Source: Echinarachnius parma (lineage: Eukaryota > Echinodermata > Echinoidea > Clypeasteroida > Echinarachniidae). Taken from it: a stretch of 64,000 nucleotides of DNA. Below, in pieces: positions 1-12,900 of this stretch (position 1 is the first letter of the stretch; every line of letters begins with the position of its first letter). The stretch is taken from positions 1 to 64,000 of the forward strand of contig JBAMJV010012287.1 of the NCBI GenBank assembly GCA_037951105.1, given 5' to 3'. A program made the translations under genes and the position numbers. Below the pieces are notes generated by a model. That model did not search any database. It saw only the letters and a program-made list of their open reading frames with translations, and had not been told where the DNA came from.

Positions 1-460
1 AACTAGAAAGGAACACAAAATTACAAATGACGTAGTAAAGATCATGTTATCATTCAAAAAGAGCCATTAAAACGTAAGAGGGCGCTCTCTAAACACTCAT
101 CGGTTTCAACCATTTTGAATAAAATATTGTGCATGTGATGCTTTGTTGAAATAGTGATAAGATAGAGAAATAACCAACAACTATTTAAATACCTATTTTG
201 TAACTTTTTGAAAAGAGGAAGCATTTTTTAAAATTTTTAACGGCTGGTTCAAAATTCTCTAATAAACCTGGGGCCCCAGCTTTATTACAAATTGTTATAT
301 TTATGGATATTTCAGTCGTCTCTGAACCGATTTTGATCAAACAAAGATGATTTTATTATTTAAATATTATGCTCTTTCAAATTTTACTCTCAGTTTTTTA
401 TTACCTCACACACAAAAATAAGTAGTCTAGCGCACTCTCTACCAAAACTCAACTATCCCT
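1..460. repeat. TTAA-type MITE family 1, copy cut by window edge
   Basis: Ends ACCAAAACTCAACTATCCCT, the family terminal repeat. Internal sequence matches 3,739-4,294 (inverted), 15,469-15,810 and 31,021-31,554. No gene is seen between here and exon 2 at 920. Confidence 0.8.
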
Positions 461-919
461 ACATGGAACCTTTAAGAAGACTTGATTTTTGTAAAATGTT
501 CATGTCCAAGTCAAAACGGCTGCAGCTCGTATGTGACGTCCTGATCGATAGCAAATCCTGACAATACCCACAATCAGAGCAAATTTCAACCTGTCTTAAC
601 TTTGTTACTGTTTTAACCTTTTTGCCCAGATGTTTGCTTAGGATTCCTCATATTAACTTTAATTAATAGCAAACATCACGTTTCTAAGGTGGGACTCCCC
701 TAAAGGTGCAACTGTGCACTTATAAAGATGCTGCCAGTGTAACAAAAAGGGTGCAAAATGTACTCTTTTTTTTCCTCACAAGTTACAAGAGAAATGAAAG
801 CGCTACAAGTAATTTTGGTTGTACTTTACTAAATCATGGATATATAACTTTAACATATTTTTCTTTAGGTTGAATGCAGTAAATACATTCTATACACCAG
901 TCCTTTTGTATTTATCCAG

Positions 920-973
920 AATATATGCATAGGACTAGTTGGATTAAAGACGCACAGTAAGAAACAACGTGTA
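920..973 (+). CDS. Left gene exon 2: rest of TM2
   Basis: 54 nt between acceptor atccag and donor gtaagt, phase 0. It reads NICIGLVGLKTHSKKQRV, matching the right-copy exon at 47411-47464 in length, GLVGL core and basic end. The rest of the gene lies downstream on the same strand. Confidence 0.72.
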
Positions 974-3900
974 GTAAGTATATCAACATTTTGTACTTCA
1001 AACTTCATTCAATCCATTTTCTAGTAGTTTTAATAAAACATGATAGCCAAACACCCCTTTTTAAAGAATTTTCGACGTGGAAAGTTACATAAGGTTGCGA
1101 TCTAGCTACAGGACGTCCATCTGACGGGTATGAACAATTTAAGCCCCTAATGTTTTTGTTAATAGCCCATTAACCCTAAAAAGGCTGGGCTATTTGAGGT
1201 AATTTACAAAATATTGGAAATTTATATGCAAAAAAAAAGTCATGAAATGGATATTTGTACCCATGATTTATATATTCTTTATAATTAAACATAGGTTTCC
1301 ACTACATAATGTTCTTTAGACCATTTTGGAAAGAGTCGGGTTATTCCTTATGTTTGTTATTGTTTTGATAATTTCTTATGTATTTCTCTGTTTGTTAACG
1401 TATGTATTGTATTGTTGTTGTTGTTTTATTTTATTTTAAACTAAACCGAACACAAAGAGTAACTATCCCCCTAATCAACTGCTTATTATTTCATAACGAT
1501 AATTATTTCAAGATCTTACCACAATATTTGTACAGTTGGTATGTACATTTTGTGTGAAATTCAGAGATAGGCCATCTAATGGCTTATACCCTATTCACAC
1601 CGCAAGACCGAACCCAGACCGACACCAAACCGAACTAAATTACAAATTTCCGCTTTATCGGGCTCCGACAAGAGACCGAACTGGGGCAGTCACACCAAAA
1701 TCATTCGGTCTTCTATTCATCGCATGAATTCGGTTTGCATTCGGCCGAATCAAGACCGATACGACCCCGATAATATTTGAATGGACCCCGACATGAAACC
1801 GACCATTCCGAACTCACATGGAACGCAGACCGAATTCATCCCACTAGTATAAATACGACACTTGGGTTTACTATATCTGAACGATAATCATTTCTGATAT
1901 CAGTTTCATGTTCTATTTCCCAACTCAACATTACGAACATGATTGTTTGCGAATTTATGTCCGACTTATGTTTCATTACAATCATATTACTTGTACTTGG
2001 AGGGAGTTGGCTATATTATGTGTGTTGCTTCTTTCGAAAGTGAAATTATGGAATATTTCACAAAATATTATAATCTCATTTATATAATCACATTATATAT
2101 TTCTGGTCAGTTTATTTATGTGTCTGAATCAATTATGTAAAAAAGCTGCATCACTTCGGTGATCCCTCGCATATATATCACAAAGTTGATTTCTTTCCTT
2201 CGGGTTTATGTCAGGTTTATAATAGCTTCTGACCACTCGAGCAATGAAAATTAAGGGGTTTCAGGGACGAGCGCCGTACTGGTTTTCGAAAATCTCTATT
2301 GTAGAATTCCAACCGTGAATGACGTTGGTGTAATGAGTAGGGAAGTTGCACATTACTCGGTCACATGACATGCCATTACCTCGCAATGTTCACACATAAT
2401 TAATATCAGCTGATCAGTGGACGTTCATTCTTCAAAGTAATCATGAACATACATAAAGTAATAATTGTATACGAGGTCCACTCATAAAATTAAAAATGGT
2501 ATATGTCATGGAAATCAAATATAAATATCTTTCAAGTATGACACCCCCACAATTATCGACTCTCTAACATGCCACTTACAAAAATAGACATGCTGTTGCC
2601 GAAAGTTTGTGGGTTGATACATAATTTGTTTTTAGTTCTTGTCTAAATTATATTCATATCACGGCTCAAAGCAATAGAGGATACATTTTTTTCCAGAAAA
2701 AAATATAGGTAAATATGCCGAAGATATCGACCCTCTTCCAAATACCGGATGTGCTCAGTAGGTAAATATCGCATCGCTCGAGGGCTATTCGGTCTTGATT
2801 CGGTTTGGTATCGGTGTAGTTGCGGGCATCATTTGGGTACATTTCCAGCGTGTTCACAAACAACAAATGTTCATCCCTTTAACCATGACTAAAGAATCAT
2901 GACTAATGGCAAGCCCTTTGTGTAAAAACTAGATACACTCTGTTTTCTCAGATAAACTCAGTTTTTCTCAGATAAACTCAGTTTATCTCCAGATAAACAC
3001 AGTTTATCAGAAAACTCAGTTTATCAGTTGATAGACTCTGTCTATCTGGTGATAAACTGAGTTCATCTGAGAAAAACAGGGTTTATCTAGTTGTTACGCA
3101 AAGGGCTTGCCATATAAACACATTATCAGACAAACTCAGTTTATCAACTGATGAACTCAGTTTATCAACTGATAAACTGAGTTTTCTGATAAACTGTGTT
3201 TATCTAGAGATTAACTGAGTTTATCTGAGAAAAACTGAGTGTATCTGAGAAAAACATAGTTTATCTAGTTTTTACACAATGGGCTTGCCATAGGAATTTT
3301 TAATGAGAAGCTGATTCTATAGTCAGCTGCTGATTCTTTAGTTATGATTAACACGGGGAGTCATTCTTTTTGCTTGCGGTTTCAGTTCGGCCGAATCCAA
3401 ATGGCATCAGAACCGAACCCAGCCCGAATTTTCACCCCGACACCAGATGGAATCCACTCCGAATCCTCCCCGCATTCCCCGACACGACTCCGACACGTCC
3501 CCGCAAGCACCCCGATAATTTGTCGGAGTGGGTTCTTTCAAGCACGCTCGAAAGAACCCACTCCGACAAATTCGGAGTCCGAACTGGACCTCGACAAGAG
3601 GCCGACAATTCCGATACCACTTCGACACCAAACCGATGGCACCCCGAACGTCCCCGCAACGTCCCCGAATTATTCGGTCTCGTGTCGGTCTGGGTTCGGT
3701 CTTGCGGTGTGACTGGGGTATAAATGAGCACAGATGAAAGGGATAGTTAATTTTTGGCTTAGAGGGCGCTATACAATCAAAAAATTGTGAGAGAATGACA
3801 AACTGAGTGTCAAATTTGAAAGACCATACAATTTTAATGACAGAATAAACTCGATTAGATTAAAATTGGTTCAGAAAAAAGTTGAAATATTCATTAACAT

Positions 3901-6900
3901 ATACCATTTGTAATCATTGTGGGGCCTCACAATTATAAGATAAGTTGGAACCAGCCGTTCAAAAAAAATTTAAAATGCTTCCTCTTTTCAAAAATTTACA
4001 AAAGTTTTGTTAATAGTTGTTGATCATCTCTCTATGTAATCACTATTTCCAAAAAAAACATAACATGCACAATATTTTATTTAAAATGGTAGAAGACCAA
4101 TTAGTTTTAGAGAGCGCCCTCTTAAGTTTTATAGAATGATAACAGGCTTTTTACTTAGTAATTTGATACTGTTTTATTAATTTAGAGCACGGTGGAGGCA
4201 TAACTATTAGTTCGTAAATTAATGGTGCAGGTTTGGTTGCTAAAATTCAGTTTGACCAAAACTGTACTCTCTTTACCAAAACTCAACTATCCCTTTAAAG
4301 ACAAAATGGCCCATGCGCGTGCCGGTACATTGTTGTGATTGAATGCATTGAGTATGGTTTATGAAACAATGCTGGTTGATATTCCGTCGATTTTAATTTG
4401 TTACTGCCAAGTGAAAATGTATCACTGAAAAAAGTGAACAAAAATCACTTACGGGGGTTCAAAATAGCAACAACAAAAATCACTCAAAAAAGTGAACAAA
4501 AATCACTTACGGGGGTTCTAAATAGCAAAAAAAAAATCACTCAAAAAAGTGAACAAAAATCACTTAAGGGGATTCAAATTAGCAAAAAGAATTCGCTGCT
4601 TCGCGGCTATCAGTGAAAGAAGTGAACAAAAATTACTTACAGGGGTTCAAAATATTTTTTAAAAATATATATAGGCCTATATATATATACGTATATATAT
4701 CTCAGCACCCCCGGTGAAAAAATCGTTCCCAGGCCCCTGAGTAGTTGTATATAGTATTTCCATGTTTTCCCCCATAACAGATCGTCATGTACATGGTGGC
4801 GACTATTCTTGGTTCTGTGATTGTGGTGCCTTTTACTCTCATCTATACATTGGATGCGGTCACGCCACCTGTTTCGGAACCGGTAAGAAAGCATATAAAA
4901 ATGTAACATGTTGGATGTTGGCATAATTGGTGTAGCGAAAAGGGGAATTCCGTGCTATCACAATAACACGAATTATTGGCGTAATTGGTGAAACATTGAT
5001 CAAAATGGGACAAGACACACGGGAGTTATGCCTGTTTGAACATCTTGTAGTAATGAGCGATCGTTTCAAAATTGCCGCCAAATGCATCATCATTGACGAG
5101 CAACTAACCATGCTTTTGGACATTCAAATACACTTATTTCTCTCCTTTTTTTTGTTGGTGGTGGTTCTCTTTAAGTCCCATCGACGACATAACTAGTTTG
5201 TTTCCGCTGACCCATAGATGATTATTAGCAGTAGTTACAATAATACTCAATATTAATATGGTTGCTGGTGAAATGGATTACTAAGAGATTACTAAAACTG
5301 AGAACTTATATGTACCAACAATATATTTTGGTCAATCCACAACAAATTTGTTTTCATAATTTCAGCACCACATTGCTGCTAAATTCTGTGCGTGCCTGGT
5401 GTTGACTATATGTGGAATTGAAATAGCCACAAGCATTGTAGCAGCCTGTTCTTGCTGTGGTGGAGTGTGCTCTTGCTGTCTGGGTCTTCGTTCGAACATG
5501 CCTCAGGATAGTACCATAACTTCCATTTACCAACAAGGTAAACATGGAGGTTACAGTGTATATCTAATTTGTAGTTTGATTATTAAAACAATTAAAACTG
5601 ATTGGAAATTCAACAAAAGTGCTAATCAAAATATTAATGCTAAAGAACATTTTTTTGGATACCCTTCCAACAAATCTGTAACATTTATACAAAATTAATA
5701 TTCACTTTATCCCGGAGAAGGTGAACGAATATTATGATTAATCAATGCTAAAAGTTGAGAATAAAATGCGTACTTTGTGCCAATTGCCATTCGTGTGCAC
5801 ATTAATTTAAGAAAATGTACCAAACTATTTAAAGTTATTTGTCATTTCCAGATAGTTTCTTCTCTTTACAATTTCAAAGATTATTAATCTGGCCAATATG
5901 CTGTACATAACTTTTCTGACGCTGCTATTGAGCTTTAAACGTAGCAGACAAAAAGAAGTGCTCAGCTAATGGCACAGTTGGTTTTGATTATAGACAAATA
6001 TGTTTATTGTTACAAATATTACAAGCAGATGAATGTAGTTAGGGAGTTGGTTGAGAGAATGAAAGAATTTTTCAACCGACTTTTGCGTACATTTACACTG
6101 ATCTGCTGGTAGTTCTTAAATATCCACTTAATCTTACTTTATTAAGCTAAATCAGAAGACATTGATCTAATCAATTATTACATTTGCATTAAATTAAGAA
6201 AAATGCACATTAATTAAAGGGCCCAGTAGGGTATTACTTGATATGTTTAGGACATGTTAATCAAATGCAAACTCTCATATTATTTTTGTTCTGCATGACA
6301 ATAGATATTGCTACCTCACTCTGACAAAAGAGGAACACAATTAAGATGGTAACAATTTTGATTGCGACAATTTTATTTGAACTATTTCGGAAACGTAGAA
6401 TTAAAAATCTCCAATTCAAGTTGGAAAAAAATCACTTCTGGCCCAAGCAATATATAACCTTGATTAATAAATCCTTAATTAGTCAATTTAATAGCTAACC
6501 CCTTCCCCACAAGGTATGTATCTTCTTAAGTCTTATAATCCATGGATTATTTTAAGATAAAAATATCAATTTTGATGAGGAAAAAATCCAATACCCCACT
6601 GGGCCCCTTAATTTAGATATATTTATTTCACTGAAATTCATTATTTTTATTTTTGTTTTAAAGGTTCCTCTGCACCATATCAACGTTTGCCCCATATCCA
6701 TGAGGAAGGTATGATTCCATGCAAGCATGACATTGTGGTGACAATGAAACTGAAAATAACAATTACATGAAAATGACAATAACCCGCATAATTAGAGCGT
6801 GCAGGGGGAAGGGGCTACCATCGTCGGCTAAAAAAACACCTCAAGATCGGGCAAAACCGTGTCACGTTCAGGAAAAATTATACCATACCAAAACATTACG

Positions 6901-9900
6901 TATTTAATTATTCATTGTTACTTACTTCCCCCACGGTAAACTTCAGTTTGTTTGTTTTGTTGGTTTATGAAACAACTCCCCGCTGTGCGGGCAATGCCAG
7001 CAAATACCTCAGATCAGTTTGATTGACTTATCAGCTGTTGTGTGCTAGTCTCTTAAACGGTTCGCTCATTGATTATAAATTGAGTCGAATTTGGTATGAT
7101 TGTGAAGGTAATCTTGTACTTAACAAGCCTCGAGAAATTCAGATTTTTTGAATTTTTAAAAATATTTTTAAATCGAAATTGAAAATGAGAAAAATTCACC
7201 CTCCAAACCAGGCCCAAATTCACCCTGATCTCGCCGCTTAGGTCAATGACGTGTGACGAGGGGGTGAATTCTCTGCTATATCGCGGTATACATCAGTTTG
7301 CGTGCATTATTTTGTTTACAACGTCCATCGCTCGCTCGTTTTGCAACATCGGAAATGAAGAAACAAAAATCTAGAATTGCCCAATGTTAGTGTAAAAGTA
7401 GATATTTTACCGTATGAGTGGTTATTTTCCCAAAATTAGAGATTTGTTTGACAAATTGAGAGACGCAAATTGAACGTGCCGAACGTGCCTCGAAAAAAGA
7501 AATGCCCGTCAGTTGAATGATACGAACACGCACTAGAGTTTCAGCGGCACCGCTCCACGAGACAGGCTGTGCTCTATAGCTATACCTAGCTAGCTGCACG
7601 CCAACAGCCATGACTGCCTTGTAAGTAATTTCACTTTTAAAATGCTCCGAAAAGGAACGAAAATGCAAGATTATTACGATCACACCTTTTCTAGACTATC
7701 TCTTATTTTACTTAGATGTTTGTAGGGCTTTTAAAATAAAATACGAGAACAATTACCTGCAAAAACAGCTGATAATAGTGCACTTTACGCGAGCTGAATT
7801 GAAGCGAGCTACATACACTGCACTAGCCGCTATTATATTGCATGCATTGTCCACCGCATACGCGCACGGTCGAGGCTCTCCACGTATCATGCATGCTGCC
7901 GGCGAGTATGATTCAACTCGCAGACTAGGTGATTTATTTACCTATTTTTACTTTATCAGACACATTAATGAATAAAAGAATAACTTTACAACGAATATAA
8001 ACTGTTGTTTTATTAGTTCAAAGAGTTTAAACCACATAATTGTATAGAAAATAGTTTAAACAACCACGGAATCCCCGGTATAAAGGGGTATAAATCCGGT
8101 ATATAATGTGGTACAAACCGAGGCTTCTGATTGGATAACCCCTCGCTCTACGTCAGTACAACACACCCAGCTATCGGACCCCGCTCGTAGCTGGATTGTG
8201 GTTTTGAAGCAGCGTTTAGTATTTTCATTTTTGTTTTAATTTTCGGATGTGCGAGTACTTGGAAAGTGATATTTTCATTTTCTGTATGATTTGAACTTTT
8301 TGGAAAGATGAAACTTGGCTTATGTTGCTTTTTCTTTGAATAAACACTTTAACAAGGAAACATATAATACGTGAGGTTTGCGGTTGCACCATGTGAGATG
8401 GGTGGATTGGTGAGTCCTGAAAAGGACTATGGTAGTCCTAGAAAGGACTGTTGTTAGTCCTAGAAAGGACTGTTGGTGTAGTCCTGAAAAGGACTGTTGG
8501 TATTCTTTCTAGGAGAGTTCTAAAAAGAACTTTTGGTAGTCCTAGAAAGGACTGTTGGTAGTTCTAAAGAGAACTGTTGGTAGTCCTAGAAAGGACTGTT
8601 GGGATAGTCCTGAAAAGGACTGTTGGTATTCTTTCTAGGAGAGTCCTAAAAAGGACAGTTGGTAGTCCTAGAAAGGACTGTGGGTAGTCCTAGAAAGGAC
8701 TGTTGGTTTGCGAGGAGAGGGTGGATGGTAGGAGAGGGCTCGACGTTTCGAATAGGTTGACTATCCGGTTACAGTCCGTTATTCCGAAGGTTCGTTATTC
8801 CGAAGGTTCAGTTATTCCGAAGGTTCGTTATTCCGAAGGTTTGTTATTCCGAAGGTTCGTTATTCCGAAGGTTCGTTATTCCGAAGATTCGTTATTCCGA
8901 AGGTTCGTTATTCCGAAGGTTCGTTATTCCGAAGGTTCGTTGATCCGAAAATAAAATCGGGTTCGTTATTCCGAAGGTTCGTTATTCCGAAGGTTCGTTA
9001 TTCCGAAGGTTCGTTGATCCGAAAATTAAATCGGGTTCGTTATTCCGAAAATTAAATCGGGCTTGTTATAATACTATAGTTTGTGTTTTGTTTATTTAAT
9101 TTACAGCCTGCATTAAGCATACCCCTCCCCCTTTCCCTCCCTTGGCCAGGCCAATCAAACATTTAAGTTTATTTTATCTCTTTATATGAAATTATAGCAT
9201 TATAACAAACCCAAATTCATTTTCGGATTAACGAACCCGATTTCATTTTAGGAATAGCGAACCTTCGGAATAACGAACCCTCGGAATAACGGACCTTCGG
9301 AATAACGAACCTTCGGAATAACGAACCTTCGGAATAACGAACCTTCGGAATAACGAACCTTCGGAATAACGAACCTTCGGAATAATGCAACAAATGTTCG
9401 GATTAACGAACCCTATTTCATTTTCGGATTAACGAACACTCAGGTATAGGAAATTTGCGTGTTCGGAATAACGAACCTTCGGAATAACGAACCTTCGGAA
9501 TAACGAACCTTCGGAATAACGAACCGCACCCGACTATCCGTCGTCAGGATAGTCAACCTATTCGAAACGTCGAGCCCTCTCCTACCATCCACCCTCTCCT
9601 CGCAAACCAACAGTCCTTTCTAGGACTACCAAAGATCCTACATACATAAGATGATCAACTCTCGGTCAAAAAGTGAAACGCTAACGCGCGGAATTGTGGG
9701 AGTTTGAAGGAGTGCGCCAACTAGCGGTGAGCGGGTAAAGTTTCCAGGTGAGCGCTGATTACAGTACATTAAAATTGGCAGGATCATGGTATTATATAAT
9801 AAAAATCAATATATTTTGGGGAAAGATATGACTTAATTTACTGATGACACCAATACTCTTTGATATTTTGTTTGAAATGGCAAGTATATAATCTTTCCAG

Positions 9901-12900
9901 GCTAAATGTTGGTCAATAATTATACCTAAGAAATAAGTTGATTGAACACGCTGAATTAGAATATCATTAATTTTAATTATTAAGGAATTTATTGAATCAT
10001 TTGAAATAGCACTTTGCTTATGATGGAAGTAAATGAAATTATATTTAGAAGTACATGTATTAAGAGACAATTTATTACAATTGAACCATATAGTGATACA
10101 TGTTTCATTTCATTATTTATAATTTGACATAAGGTATTAATATCATTGTGAGAAAAAAGAATATTGGTATCAGCAGCAAAAAGCACAAATTTAAGAGTAT
10201 GGGGACAATTAACTGAATTATTTATGAATAGTAAGAATAGAAGTAGTTCTAGAATTGATCCTTGGGGTACTCCACATGTAACTTGTAACAGTTAAGAACA
10301 AACATTGTTATATACTGCGATTTGATAGCGGTGCTTAAGATAATTTTCAAACCATGAAAGTTCTATACTTCTTAATTCATAAGATTTTTCTTTATGTAAA
10401 AGAATATTGTGATTGATAGAGTCAAAAGCTTTACTCAAATCCAGAAAGCTGAATAAATAACGTAAGTGTAACTCTTAATCAGTATTGTGTATTGCCATAA
10501 TTTTATTGTAGTTGTTTCAATCATGAAAATCCAAATAAATAGAGGTCCAGTTTATATCTAAGCAGTCTCTATTTCTGTAAATACCATGTTGAGTTAGAAG
10601 TTTGAACTGACAGCCCCTGTTGTGTAGCCTGAAGGATCCCGGGAAGGTGTGAAAACACTATTGAGAACTATGGATTAAATTGAAGAAACCGCTGAATAAA
10701 TTAAAGAAACCATTGTCATTTAATGAGCTCATTACAAAAATGGGCGAAAGATATAAACTGGACCAGAGTCTAACAATAATTCATATTTGGTGACGTTGGC
10801 CATGCATGGTCAAATGTATACTCACATAACTGAACCCATCCCATTGATAAAAAAAGAGCAGATGAAATTCTCAGATTGAAATGAAATCTTGAGATATTCA
10901 TAATGATAAGCTGTGATATAAGGCTGCTAAAGGCCCGTTTATTTTGTTCCTAAAAATAAATATTTTTCTTTTAAAGAAAATGGCAAAAAAAAAATAAAAT
11001 GAAATGTTTTTGTGGCTAAGAAACTTAAATAATTCGAGTTAAAATGCTCAAATTGCTAGAAAATCACGCTTGTTTGTTTTTTCCAAAAGGATTGAGTTTG
11101 GCTATATTTTTTTACCGGAAAGAGGCAAAAAATTAAGTTATTACCTTTGTCATCAATTCAGATTTTAAATTGCTTAAATTCAAAATATAACAAACCTTTC
11201 AAGAGTTTATCAAATGAATGATTCTTAGGTTGGGTGAATTTGATTATATTAAATAATTTACCTTATCCCAACATATCCCAACATAAATAAACACCGAATG
11301 TTCAGTGCGTGTTTGAGCCGCTGTGAAAAAATATCACAGGCGGACTCGGGTAGGAATCGAACCCACAACCTCCTGATTGCTAGACAGGCGTCATACCACT
11401 AGACCACCGAGATTGCCCCGATGACTATACGGCTGGTTCGATTCACATAATAGCAGTAGGTACTGCGTTAATTTATCAAATGAATGAGTCGTATCATGAT
11501 TTTCAAGCGAGTTTAGCATTTTAAACTCAAAAATCAAAAATTTCAACGAACAAGTGAAGTTGACCAATATTCCTTGCCATTTTCTTAAAAAAAAAAAGAA
11601 AAGCTAGCATTTTGAGTGAAATATAATATTTAAAAAAATGGATTCTTTGACTATACTTTCCATTCCAAAAATGTATACTTTTATTCACATTAAGAATAAT
11701 TTGAAAGTAAAAGCGCTGAATATAATTTCAAAAAATTCCCAGGTTGACACCATATAAGTAATATATAAATTGTTCAAGTTTACCCGCTCAACGCTAGCGG
11801 GCGGCAGACTCCATGTGCTAAAATACCGCTTCCGCTTCCGTTTCACCAGCGGCCGTGTAAAATCGGGAGAGTAGACCATCTTATGTATGTAGGATCTTTG
11901 GGACTACCCACAGTCCTTTCCAGGACTACCAACTGTCCTTTTTAGGACTCTCCTAGAAAGAAAACCAACAGTCCTTTTCAGGACTATCCCAACATTCCTT
12001 TCTAGGACTACCAACAGTTCTCTTTAGAACTACCAACAGTCCTTTCTAGGACTACCAATAGTTCTTTTTAGAACTCTCCTAGAAAGAATACCAACAGTCC
12101 TTTTCAGGACTACACCAACAGTCCTTTCTAGGACTAACAACAGTCCTTCCTAGGACTACCATAGTCCTTTTCAGGACTCACCAATCCACCCATCCCACAT
12201 GGTGCAACCGCAAACCTCACGTATTATATACACCACCATGGAAACCGATACTTACAAGCAACAGGAAACATATGTATAATGGTGTGTATATCTTTGTTGT
12301 GTGTGTAAAAGCTCAATAGAGTACATTAACTTTTGCCACGATGAATTACTTTATGTGGATATCATCACTTTTGGGGTGAAAATATAGCAATCATCAAAAG
12401 AGTGTTCAGAACACAACTTTTTTTAAAGGCTTTGGAGATTTTTGCCATTTATCCTTACAAGCCGATTCAAGCCTGACAACAACAATCGGTTAAACATATT
12501 GGTACTATAGAGTACCGAAGTGTGACGTCAGAGCTATTCATTGCCATGGGTGATGGTTCTACACAATGTCAGGCAAGTAATGAATTGGTGATCTAGCGGT
12601 TGCTAAGAAGGCAATCGTCCGACTCCGACCCACTATTTAATGCCAGTATGAAAGGAAAAGTTGTTTAGAACCATTACTATGCCATAACAAAAGCATGTGA
12701 CGTCACTACTTCGGTACTCTATGTAGCTGACAGTTTGGGGTGGTTGAATCCTACCTCATCTGTCTGTTAAATAGATTATTACTAGAAGACACAGCTGGGG
12801 ATCAACCTGAAAATAGACGACAATGAAAATGACACTGACAGTGTCAATGACAAAGGACGGGACAATGACAAAGGGAGGGACAACGGCAATGGGCGGGAAA

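Larger units (their letters stand above)
9631..11899. mobile_element. 2.3-kb TIR element nested in the palindromic element
   Basis: Ends AAAGATCCTACATACATAAG / CTTATGTATGTAGGATCTTT with imperfect inverted homology continuing ~110 bp inward (CGCTAG near GAGCGGGTAAA). It is flanked by GGACTACC on both sides, a possible 8-bp target duplication, though the host array also repeats that word. It carries a broken reverse transcriptase and a tRNA-like sequence. Confidence 0.7.
8363..12228. mobile_element. 3.9-kb palindromic element with nested insertion
   Basis: Terminal inverted repeats: TATAATACGTGAGGTTTGCG at 8363 and its complement ending at 12228. The arms are built of tandem short hairpins AGTCCTAGAAAGGACTGTTGG (8,415-8,702; 11,905-12,175) and then of GTTATTCCGAAGGTTC units (8,776-9,060) mirrored by GAACCTTCGGAATAAC units (9,240-9,525). 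A second TIR element sits inside the right arm at 9,631-11,899. No transposase was recognised. Confidence 0.8.

Noticed and set aside
3344-3737. Overlapping frames on both strands rich in Arg, Pro and Thr
   Set aside because: All arise from the ACCGAACC-rich inverted-repeat element.
8776-9525. Regularly spaced GTTATTCCGAAGGTTC repeats resembling a CRISPR array
   Set aside because: There are essentially no unique spacers, the repeats are mirrored in a palindrome, and the host DNA is clearly eukaryotic.
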